DNA from: Pyrocephalus nanus
Taxonomy: Eukaryota; Chordata; Aves; Passeriformes; Tyrannidae
DNA length: 64,000 nucleotides
Assembly: GCA_038380795.1 (NCBI GenBank)
Contig: CM076268.1
Location: forward strand, 20,563,001 to 20,627,000
Direction: 5' to 3'
Positions 29,853 through 41,800 of this stretch are shown in pieces. The number at the start of each line of letters is the position of its first letter. Positions within the stretch are counted from its first letter, which is position 1. Both the position numbers and the translations under genes were made by a program. Below the pieces are notes generated by a model. It saw only the letters and a list, made by a program, of their open reading frames with translations. It made no database searches and was not told the DNA's origin.

Positions 29853-32800
29853 CTGGGGAAGGAACCAGCACCCCTCAGTGCCATGTGCCCACCACCAATC
29901 TCCCTCCTCCTCAGCCACACCCAGCCCAGACCCACATCAGCCCTGAAGGTGGATCATTTTCTCCCGCTCCTGAGTCAAAGTATAGGCTCTACTTCTGGTC
30001 AGGTAGATGTTAACAGCACTTTCAGAAGCCCAACATGTGCTGGCATGGCAGCCCTCATCTAGAAGGTGTTTCCCAGCACTGCCCTGCCTAAGTTTCACCG
30101 GGACAATCCTATCAGCTGTGGTGAGAAGAATTTCTGTGATGGCATCTTTAGCTGATGGCTAAAGCATTCAAATGCTCAGGATCAAATGGCAGACAGCAGC
30201 TTGACCACCCAGGGGAGCAAAATCCAGGTCCAAAATGACCCAATGGCAAAATCCAGAAATGACTGCCTGTCAACAGCTGAGGGGGATGAAGGCTGCTCAG
30301 CCAGCCACTGCCCTTTCGTTAGTGACTGACGTGCCAGGTATGTGTGGGAGAAGCACAGATCCTGGTTCTGATCTCAGACACTGCTGCTCAGGAGCTGCAG
30401 TGAACGGATCCAGCCAGATGTGGGCCAGCCCTTACTGGAAAACTTCATAGCTTAACCCAGCAGATGATGAGAAAAACTACACAGCAACTCATTAACTACC
30501 ACCAGCCACAACACAACAATTTTCCAGTATTGTTTTGTTCCAGCAGCCATCTATATTTTCCATAATTCATTAGTTTTGAGTGCTATTCATAGCTCTGTGC
30601 TTTGTCCCCAGACCTACCCAGCTGGTAGAATAATTATAGGGTTTGTCTCTGATTCATATTTTACAGAGTATGGATTGCCTGTAATGAGTCTGCTGGTCCA
30701 GGTGCTCCAGGCATGCCAGGACCAGGCAATCACAGTGCAGTGGGTCTCAGCAACAATATGAGTTATTGTTCAGTTTCTCAACCACATATTCTTCCCTGCA
30801 ACCCCTGAAACAGTTGACTACAGCAGTCAAGTACTGGTAGCCCACCTGCATTGTCATGGAAGAATTCCAGTTTCTCCAATGCTGCCCACCACAAGCTATC
30901 AGAGACACAGGTTGGGTCCCTCATGCTGTCACACACAGAACAGCAGCTCTGTATCAAACCCTTGCTGTGCTGGAAGTTGGATTTTACCCACATAAAGACA
31001 ACAAAAAATATGTCTGTGCAGACACAGTGGAGGTGTGTCTTCCTACAGGAGAGCAGGGAGCAGAACACAGCTCTCCTGGTCCCCACTGCCTCTGACCAGC
31101 AAGGCAAGTCATCCTACCATGTCTGGAAGTGCCAAGACATGAAATGCATTATATACACAGGCCCTGAATGGAAAGGCCATTTTCCTTCCAGGTGCTGTAA
31201 ATAGATTTCAGGTAAGAAGCAAAACACGCAGCAACAAGCGCTTCGAAGTTTGTCTCACAGGGACTTGCTGTGGTTTCCATTGATATGGATCTGTAGATGG
31301 AAACCCAACTCCTGCCTCACTGCAGGGGACTGCCACATTTGCATTCTTAAAGCTGGTGAGAATAACTGTGCCCTGAGCCAGCTCCTCGGTGCACTGCATG
31401 TGGGTAAGTGAAGTGGTTTGGGTGCGGTACCTCAGCCCCTCGAGCAGGCATGGGATGCTCAGCCTGCACCCCCAGGGACAGGCTTACTTACACAATGCCA
31501 GATCCACACTTCTCACACATGGGCAGCTTCTGGGCATTCCCAATCGATGAGGCCACCTTTGTGGTGGGGGCTTTGACACTCCTGAATCCAGATGGTTTGA
31601 TAGGGTCTCCTGGAGGTGGAAGAAAAGTGCTTCAGAGCATGTGCGCTGTGTGGCTCGAGGCTATTCCACCCAGGCTGATGCTGTGCTGGGGGGGATGATG
31701 TTCTTTAATCCCAGCTCTGAGGCAGGGATTCATGCATGGAAAGTGGGCAGGGATTTAGGGTTGTGTGGGGAGAAGGGAGAGAAGGGACACAGCTGAACCT
31801 GGCCCTGGAAATTTTAGGGCCTGAGATTGTGGGCAGTCAGATGAGAGTCTCATCTTAAAGCCCATCACACTTCAGCTGATGTGTTTCACATGCACAGATG
31901 CATAAAGCAAAGCAAAGCCTCAGCCCCAGCCTTGGCAGCACTCACATCTGCCTGATGTGTCCTGATCACACATGCAGGATCAAGCTTACTTCCAGATTTG
32001 GGCTCAGAAAGAGATGGGTGTCCTGGCAAGCTAGTGAGGGCTGTCACAGTCCTTTTCCAGTCCGCTGTCTGCTATACAGTGGAGCTGGCTGCCCCAAGAC
32101 TCCTGCAAGATTTGGTTAACAAACTCCTTGTTCTTGAAGAGCCCTGGGACACTGGGGGTGACCTTGTGCACCCCTGCTGCTGTGTAAAATGCTCCAGGGA
32201 TCTCCCTAGTGCAACTTCCCTGGGGCAGGGATGATCAGCAGGGCCTTAGCAGGAGACATGTGCTGACCTGGATGCCTAAAACAGCAGTGGATCCTAGCTG
32301 GAGGATACAAGGCAAGCCTTTAAATCTGCAGGGGAAAAGGAGCCTCTTATAAAATGACACCGGTGATGGTGTATATCCTATCTATATGGCTTTTGCAAGG
32401 GGTTCCACCCAAGAGAAGAAGCGTTGCTGAGACTTCCATGATATTTCACCAACACACCTCGGACTGGGAGGAACACTGATAGAAACCCTTCTGACTGGTG
32501 TCAAACCAAGAGCACACTTACAATGGGTGTTCCTGGTGCAAGGGGCAGAAAAACCCTCCAAAGGCACATCCCCGTGACCAACAAGGTCAGGGACACGTCA
32601 CAGCCCAGAGAAGAAATCACTGATAGAAGAGCTGAAATAAAAAGGGCGGAACTGCCTACCACACCTCCCTGTCACCACTGCTCATCCATGGGGCAGGTAA
32701 TGCTGCACTGGTTTGCCTTTGGGGCAGCCTTCAGCTCAGAGGTTTACACCCAGTGCAGAGATGATGGTCAGAGCAAGTTCCTTACACTCCAAACACATCA

Positions 32801-35800
32801 GGGAAGCACCTGGCCTCCAACAGAGTTGCCTCAAGTGACCCTCACTGGGAAGGATGCAGCAGCAACTACATTTTCAGACTCTTCCCTATCACCTCTGCCC
32901 CCTCCCTCTGCCTCAACCTGCACTTTGCTCGTATCAGCAAGACTGACAGCATGTTTTCAAATCTCTCTAAAGGAATAAGCTTAATCAAATACCCACAGGA
33001 AACATGACAGGTTCCACCCTGTGAAACAGTCTCCACTTAGGACTACAGGGTGAAGTCTAACCACAGACCAGTAGTGGTGCTTCCAAACACCCGTGCCCGT
33101 GCTCAGCCCCTGGGGCCAGGCTCTCAGCTGGTGTAAGTCAGGCAGGTTACAGTCAGCGATGCCCCAGGGGACTTGTCCCAGCTGCTCACAGCTGCTATTC
33201 ACAAGCCATTGCCTGGAGACAGGCTGGGAGAAGCCGCCACCGATGTGCCATTTATCCATTTATCCAGGGACATGCTCTGACTCAGCAGCAGTGTTTGAGG
33301 CTGGCCCAGCAGCACGGCAGGCTGGGGCACTGTCTCCTCGGGGACAGACATTCCTTTGGGGCTGCGTAACCTCCCGGCCCAGCTCCCAGGGGTGATTATC
33401 AGCTCACGGTGGAGTAATGCCAAAGCCTATCCTGGCCTGTGATCCGGCAGGCAAACCTTGTGCCAGAGAATCCCAGTAATGCTGCAAATCTTCAAAGAAA
33501 GATAAAACAAGAGAGACTTTTGCTTCTTATCTTCTTCAGCACTACTAAGCACAGGGGTGGACCTTGGCTTTGTGAGAAGTCCGGGCTGCTCCAGTCCCTT
33601 CCATGCAGGAGCTGAACCCTGAGGGCAAGCTGCAAACACTCAGTATTTAAAAGAGGCTTTCAGGTAAATATTTTAACAGCATATTAAAGACTCCAAGATT
33701 CTGGTTTCTTTCTTCCTATTGTTTCCTTATGTCCTTCATTTTGCTGTTTCCCTACAGATCCCTCAGACCTACTAGCACTTGGCTGATCTGTTTCTCCTTG
33801 TGGTGAATATCTCAGAACTAGGCTTTTGTTGGATTAAACTGAATGTACTGCTGCCAGGCTAATAACACAAAGGACACAGTCTCAAGTGGCCTAAGGAAAA
33901 ATGAAGGTCATTCTTGGAATTCTTTTCCTATTCATTTGTTTATTTTACTTTATTTAAGCGGAGAAGAGAGTACAATTTGGCCCCCAACTACGTTAATTGG
34001 CTTTTTTATCTTAAACTCTATAGCCCTGAACTGCGCAAGTCCAGATGTCAGATGAAAAATGCCAAGCACAGAGAATTTTCAGAGGTTAAAAGCTATGAAC
34101 TGCTCATAACCCAGCTTCCATATTTTCACAGTCAGCTGCAGAAGTGGATCTTTTTTCTTGTGTAGGGGATTTGAGTTCAGAAGCATTAGGACTCACTGAA
34201 GAGCACTATCTTGTTTTACCATCCAAAGACTTGAATGTAAGATGGTCTTTAATCATTGAATATCTTAAAGGTGGCCAAACTTTAGAAAGTTTAGAAGAGT
34301 TTCTGCAACTTTTAAAATTCCTTCCTGATAACTGTTGCAGAAGCTTATTTCTTGAGCACTGATATGGGCCCATAGACACTGAAATTAATTAATGAGAGAA
34401 TATTAAGGAGTCAAATTAGTGACAAGGTCTGTAGGTTTCTGTAGAAATAACCTACATACACTTGCTATCTTGAACAATCAACTGCTAAGAAAGGAAAATA
34501 AAGTTTTTAAATACTGTACACAGCCCAAGGAATGGTAGAAGGGAAGAGCACACTTAGATCAAGTGTGCTGTAGGTACTCACCTTTCTCTTCTGACTCCAA
34601 GATCTCTTGCAACACAAGGAATGAAGCAGACTGTCTGGGTGGCTCGTTTGACTCTTGATTCTCCTGAAGCATCTTGTAAACCTCAGATTCTCTGCCTATG
34701 ACACTGCTGCCTGGGGGCTGATTATGCTGATCTAAACTGAGGAAGGAACAGAGAATACTCTTGTTAAACAGACGAAAACTAAAGCCAATCACCCTAGCAA
34801 AGTTTTCACAATGCATCATATGACTGAAGAATGAATGTGCAAAACAAATGCACCAGAGGAGGCCATAAATGCAGAGGTGCTGGATGTAGCAGTATCTAGG
34901 ATGTTCTCCACATCCAGTGGGTACCTGATAAACTACAGGCTTAAACTGCAGGAGGATATTTAGCATATCCCTTGGGAAAAGTTTTCCAACAGACAGACAC
35001 TGAAATACCAGAGTAGACTGCCATGGACAGGTGAGCAACCTCTGTACTACAGGATTTAAAAATAGTCTAGACAATATCCACTGGGAATTATTTAAATCAA
35101 TGGTTTAAATTGCTAAATGCTGTTCTAGAGATAAAGAACACAGGAAGTTCCTGCCTGTCTTGTGTTCTGTAGCTGCAGTAAAACATACAATAAAATGAGA
35201 TATCTGACAAGTCTCTGATGGTTCAATTCTATAATGCAGTCTTAAAAATCTAAATGGTCTATTTGGTTTCACCATTCCTGCACTCCGTGATTGCCTGAAA
35301 AGTGCATAAATATCCTGAAGTTCAGACTAAATTGCAGAGGGAAATCCTCTTCTTGAGGAGGCAACTGCATACTTTCCATGCCAATGTGCAATTGAGTCAT
35401 CTGGGAGTTACTCTACATAATAATCTCTTCAAGCATCAGAGGTAAAATCATCACATGTGTTATAAAATGCTATTTCCATAAAAAGAATTTCATAAAATGT
35501 TTCCATATTTAGTAATTTTCAGAGGAGCAGGAAGAACAGACATGTAAGCAACTGAAACTTTGAATCCTGAATCTCAGTTACTGAAGCCTCTCATCCAAAA
35601 TAAAATAATGAAGTGCCTTCTGTTAGACAGAGAATGTCCCATGCTCCACATTACATTCAGCTTATGTAAACTCATATACTCCCACCACTCAATCCACCCA
35701 TAAAAACATTACGCAAGAAGCCTTTCATTGCAATTTGCATACTAAGAATGTTTCAATAACATGCATCCAAAAAGCAAAGGCTAAATCATCTTAAAGAGCA

Positions 35801-38800
35801 CTAGAGCAAAACAAAGCCATCACATTTCAACCATGCATTGTTGCAGTGGAAAACATACAAATCAGAGATGCACCCTATACATACACTTACATATACAAGA
35901 CTTCCAAAAGGCTATAAAAAACTCCAGATCCTAGAATTTGTACCAGCAGAGTAAAATACCTCCAACTGCCAGGGCAGAAAAAACTTCACCCAAAAGCACG
36001 TGTATCTTTTGAAAGGGCAAGGCCACAGACATAGAAAGTATACTTGCAGGTTAATAAGTCTCCTTATGCCAGCTGATTTATGCCACCTCCTGTTACACAG
36101 GTACTTTTTTGCAGCAATCACCAGCAACTGGTGTCCTATTCCATGCACACAAGTTCCCTGATGCAGAAACTTCGTAGGGGACAACTCCAGCAACCTTTAC
36201 TGCATTTCAGACTTATACAACCATTACTGGATCTCATTGTTGCTACCATGGGCAACTTGCAATGCTGACTGTAACATTCGATCACTGAGCCTTGAATACT
36301 GGCAAGAAGATGGGAACAAAACCCCAAAAAAAGAAAGAAAAGTATAGCTTATTTTTTACTAATGATATTTTACTATTTTATGCCAGCACATTTTGCAAAG
36401 TTCACAAGAATCTCAAAACTACAGGAAGGCCCGGTGCTCGGAGCACTCAGTTTTGGAATGAAACAATTACTGATGTCTAGGGCCCTTCTGTATCATTATA
36501 AGCCATCCAGGCCAGCACAGCCAGCCAGCAGTGTGACCACTTCTGGCATGCACACAACTGACTATAGGCCAGAGCAGTGACTGACTTACATCAAGTAACT
36601 GCACTGAATGACAAGGAAGGAGTAAATCCTCAGCCTCCCACTATCTCTAGGCTGCTGACATGCGGCAAAGCTTGGCTATGTGGGTCCATGGATGAGGACA
36701 GCAGTTTTTCTGCTCTGAACTACATGGTGGTCAGCCTAGAAGTGGACTGGGAGCAGCCAAGGAGCCATGAGATCTGACTGCGTCCTTTCATTCTGTCCCA
36801 TAAAGGCCACGGGATTGAACACCTCCCTAGACAACATCACACAGCTGCAAACTGCTTGGCCTCACAGTGGGGTAACTGCTGAAGGTTCACAACTCAGCCT
36901 TGACTGGAGACCTCCTATGAGATAGCTAAACGTGCCTTCTGCTTCACCTATCTCGATACTGAAGTCCTCCCTGTAAAACCCTTTAGCCTGTCCCTCAGAG
37001 GCATGGGCCAGGGGCTTCCCAACTTCCACAAAGAAAACATCAAAGAGCACCAATGCCTTGTGATGCTGAGGCTCTCTGCAGGTCCTGTAAACCTCAGAGC
37101 ATGTTGAGCATCCCCCACTCCTACGGGCAAGGAGGTAGCCTGTGCTGCAACAACCTCTGCAGACAAGCAGGCAAGGGTGGGAACACGAACTGGGCCCTCC
37201 ACTTGCCTGGTGCTCCAAACCCATGAGTGTTATCAACCAAAGATGGAGACCACAGGTGGTACCTGCTTCATCCTGAAATTGAAACATGCCCAGCACAAAC
37301 TCCATGGTCAGTGAAACAAAAGAACAAGTTGTGTGGCAGCACCTGCCAGTCACAAACAACAACAGTCATTTTAAGTGCAGGAGAAACACCAGCTTTCAGG
37401 ATAAAGCACTCTCCTACTCTCATCAAACCCATCTGCTGCAGATGGCTCCTCCAGGAAAGACACCAGCGGCCATCAGACCCCGCTGTGAGGATGTGCAGGG
37501 GCAATGGACACACTGACAGGCTAAAGCCATGTTTTGGTGCTTCCCACAGTGTTGGGCACAGACAAAATGCAAACAAAGCTCCTGTGAAGAGTCATGCACT
37601 AATGTCGAAAGGGTGAAATGTAAATGCTGTTTTCTTGTGACCGGCCAATGCCATGAGCCACAGACACGGACGAGGGACTCGTGGACACCGAAATGCGGAT
37701 GAGCAGATGTGCTGAGCTGGCTGCAGAGGCAATGGACAGGTTACCTGGGGAAATCAGGGCTAACAGAAGAGATTTGCCCCTGCAGGGTGTCCATGATGTT
37801 GCTCTGCGAATAGAGCTGCAGGGGAGAATTGAACTGCACGTGCAGCACTTTGAGTCCTGGCACCTCCACTTCCACGGGGCTGTTGGGACAGACCTGGGCC
37901 GCGTGCTTCAGCTGCTCGGGCCCCACTCGGACCTGGCTGGGGACGGAGGAGGTGCTGTGCCTCCGCTGCGGTGACCTGGAGCTCTGTGCCTGCAGAGGGT
38001 TATAGACGGAGGCGACCGGAGCCTGCATCGCACCCGCTGGCAAGGGGCGGCTACGGCCCCACGTGTTCACGTGGGCAGTGAGAGTTGTGTTTGTTTGGGG
38101 GTTCATTTGGAGATTACATTGTGGAATTGAGGGAAAAACGCACAGGAGGAAGAAAGGAAAAGAAAGAAATTAATGAAGGATAAAACCAAATAGTCCGAGA
38201 CATCAAGCAGCTGCAGAATACTGTCTGAAGGACACCCCCTGAATATATGACTTTAAAGGCTTCTGGCTAATGCTGTGGCTCTGGTCCTGCACTCCAGGTG
38301 TGCCCACACAAAAACTAAAATGCAGGCACTCTACTGATGAGCAAATGCAGGGGTTGTGAGCGTGAACATGTGGCAGCAGGGGTTTCACTATGCACTAGCT
38401 CCCTGTGCACACACTCACGGTCCCACTGTCCAGACAAGGAATGCCACCTTCATTGCTGCTCTTCCCAAAGCTGCCTGGATGTCCTTCTGACGGGCAACCT
38501 CACCTCCCATCCCAAAACAGATGTGCTCAGCAGCAGGGCTTCTCCCTTCCTGCCTGCTTTGTGACACCAAATCTGGTGGAGATGTTTACCTTTTTTTTCT
38601 GTATGTACCCCAGCCCTGCATTTACATCCCATGCCTTTTAAGGACAAAGCATGGACTAGGTCCCCAATCATGTCACCACATGCAGTGGTAGCATCAAGCT
38701 GCCAGGTTCAGATGGGCTGTGTATCTGCAGGGTACAGGATGGGGATGCAGATAAATGCCAGGTAAACCCAGAGCAAGGACAGCCATGTATCAAATAACTC

Positions 38801-41800
38801 GGCAAAACAGATGGGCAGGAATTTAATGGCAGCTGGAAGGCTGTGTGAAGGGAGAACCTACTGGAACAACCAATCCTGTGCTTGTGCAGTGGAGAGACTA
38901 CAGCAGGGTTTTAGTGGCAGGCTGAGGACCCTGGCTCCCACTGAAAACTGGCAGCAATTCATTTGCTTTTGGTGACACTGTAAACAAAAGCATATTAGCA
39001 TCCACAGTTCCCCCAGCATTCCTTTGCAACTTGCTGTGTTTCAGCAAAGAAAAGATTAAGGAGATGCCATGTGCCCCACATGCAGCAGGGCTGGCAATGG
39101 ACCTTCCTGTTAGGAGGAGTACAGTGAGCCACAGCACCAGAAGGAACCCACTTATTTGCTGATCCCTGAAAGAAAAAGGATCAGCCACAAGTTTCCAGCC
39201 AAATCTACCTGGCTTCCAGGAAAGTGCTCTCACCTGGAGGGGACTCCAGACTAGACCAGAGGTATTATTTGACTGCCAGGTGGTCCCATCAGATTAACGC
39301 AAAGTCAGATTTTGCCTGTCCTGCTCTGCCTCTGCTCAGCCCCTGAATGAGGTTGCTGAGTCTACCAGAAGCAAATGAGGAACAATCTGTCACCTTGTCT
39401 GCTGACTGCAGCACTGTAACTCTGCCTAGAAGGGACTATGTTGCAGACAGGGCTGCCAATGCAAGGGGCCAGCTTCAGTCAGGGGCAAGTTTTCAGGCTT
39501 GTGTTAAACCACAATCTCGGGTCTTTGTACCCTACAAAAGCAGAGGCTGAAGTTACTTTTGTCTCTCCATTTACAAGTCAGAAATTTAGCTGAGTATTAC
39601 TGAAAGCACTGGTATTGCAGATTTTATCGTAAAAGTGGCCAAAGTCTTCCAAGCAGTTTGATATTGTAAGGCAGAGACTTAGGGCAGTTAAGTAGCCTGA
39701 CCAACACAGCCAAAAAGATTTCAGACAGCTCCTGATTTATTACCTCCAATGAAAAAAGGGAAACTTTGAACTTCTAGGATAAAGTAATGTCTTTGGTGAG
39801 GCTCAGATGCAAACACAAAAATCAACAGGCTGTTTTAAGGTTGGGACCCTTTTTCAATCTCATACATAAAATCACTCACACAGGTATGAATGTTTCAGCT
39901 ACTTTTAAAGTGGAAAGCAAAGTTTGCTAATAAAACACAGAAATACCCTAACTGTGCCAGAGCCTGTTTATGAATCCCAGGCTAGCCAGGAACAGGGACG
40001 GGTGTGCTTCCTGCGCTAGTTGGTACCTTTCCTGCCCAGCACTGCAGCAAAGCCGGCACAAAACACTAACTTTACAAAGTGCTCATAACAAGCTATCAGG
40101 CACCTGTTCAGACCAGCAGGTTGGTATGTCATGCTGAACGCACGCGGAAACTGCGTCGGTCTCTGCTAAACAAAGAAACACAACAGCATTAATTTCATTT
40201 CTGCATCTCATCAAACGATCCCCACTCCTCCGAGCCGTGGGAACAACATCCACGCTTGTGCCTCTGCTACTTCCCTTGATCTGAAAGAGAACTTTTCCGG
40301 GTTAACAAATTGGTGTTGTCGCAGCAAACTCGTGTCTCCCGAAGCCTTTCCCCTGGAGGCCCAGAGAAGGATGGGAGGCGAAGAAGGTACTTACGGCTTG
40401 GTAGGCTCCGGGGCCCCAGGTGATGTTTTTGACTCCACTGCACTGTTGAAGGTCTGGATGTTCTCTGAGGAGTAGAGGCCTGCCGGGCTGTTGTACTGAG
40501 CAGTGATCACTCTGGGGGCAGAAGCTGTGGCAGCAGTGAAGGGCACTGCGCTCCGATTGTGTGCACTTCCTATGTGCCTTATTTCCTGCATGCAAAGGAG
40601 CAGAGGCAAAAATCAGAGGTGCTCAGGCATGCAGGTGGATGTGAGAGGGCAGCCTGGAGCAAGCAGCAACTGCACTGGTGGCCTTTGCGTGTGGTGTCAG
40701 CTGAGGAACAGGTGACCACAACCACCAAAGCAGGTGAGCATCCTCCACACATCATGAGGGCCCATCCTGGAGGGTTTCATGACCACCCTCACAACATTTC
40801 AGAGTTGACATACTGGGAACATAAAAGCTGAGAAACACTGCCAGAGCTATTAGCTCGAGGTGCCACACACCTAGGAACTCCTCCAAGCCTATGATAAGCC
40901 ACAGGACCTACCTTCTCATGCAAGACTATAGATTTTAAGCATTCCTTGCAACTCCTGAGAGGAGGGCTGATTTCTATGGAAAAGTGAAGATGAGGGGCAG
41001 AAAGAGGAGCACTGCTCAATGACATTTGAAAATTTGGCTTCCCTTAGATAAGGGCAACCCAAAAAGAAAGGATTTGCCATTACTACAAGTGCTCTGGAGC
41101 ATCTCTGCTCCTTAAGCTAAGATTGGAGTTCACAGCTCTCTGATGAGCAACTCTGGAATTTCTGGACATTAAATTGCCAAAATAAAGGTGGGAAGATGAC
41201 CATTGTTAATACAAAAGACTGTCCACAGGCAGTGACAGCTAACTGTCAGCAACTTCTTCAGCATCAGAAGTATAAGATATCACCCAGATGTTCTGGGTTT
41301 GCTGCAAACTGGAGGGTCTCAGCAGTATTAGTGTATACTTAAAAATATGACTATGACTTAATAAGGGGCAAATCCATGTTAAATAAGACACAAGGTAAGA
41401 CTCTTAATCACAGGCAGCGCTAACAAAAATGGGGATATTTCTAAGCCCCAACACCAGTTCAGCAGGCTGGGAATTGGCAGACTTAGGGTAGAGATAGCAA
41501 CATCCAGGGCTTACTTCTCCCCAGAGAAGATACTTGACCAAAGCAAGCAGAAAGTACAATGGGGCCTTACTAGAGCGGGCATAAGAAAGGACTAACAGTC
41601 ACAGAGGTGGCTGAGATATGGAGGGCTAAAAGATGGCACCAAAACATGCTTTTTGAAATGTTTAAGCCAGCTGTAAAGATCTGGCATGGCTTCAACACAG
41701 GGCTAATGTCCAATGGCACAGGAAGAAACAGGGCACTTCTTAGTGTGCTGGGCCCATGGTTCCCAGCTCTAATTAACACAGCCAGTTCCCACTCCCACTC

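Larger units (their letters stand above)
34737..40394 (-). other. PDLIM1: PDLIM1 intron between exons 4 and 5, holding the alternative exon
   Basis: 5.66 kb. The candidate exon at 37745-37989 splits it into about 2.4 kb (37990-40394) and 3.0 kb (34737-37744). Elsewhere no other coding block with PDZ-LIM similarity was recognised. A minus-strand frame at 36862-37362 is long (166 codons) but has no recognisable motif. Confidence 0.7.

Noticed and set aside
29603..30013. 136-codon + strand frame over PDLIM1 exon 7
   Set aside because: It is the antisense shadow of the LIM-domain exon.
34559..35074. 171-codon minus-strand frame running from intron sequence into PDLIM1 exon 5
   Set aside because: Only the last 50 or so codons match PDLIM1, and a clear CCTCAG acceptor marks the true exon border at 34736. 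The upstream part has no family similarity and looks like open intron.
36862..37362. 166-codon minus-strand frame in the PDLIM1 intron
   Set aside because: No recognisable motif or domain and no suitable splice context. Kept as chance, though a protein search would settle it.
37681..37974. 97-codon + strand frame over the candidate alternative exon
   Set aside because: Antisense shadow; only the minus strand shows the PDLIM3-like motif and splice sites.
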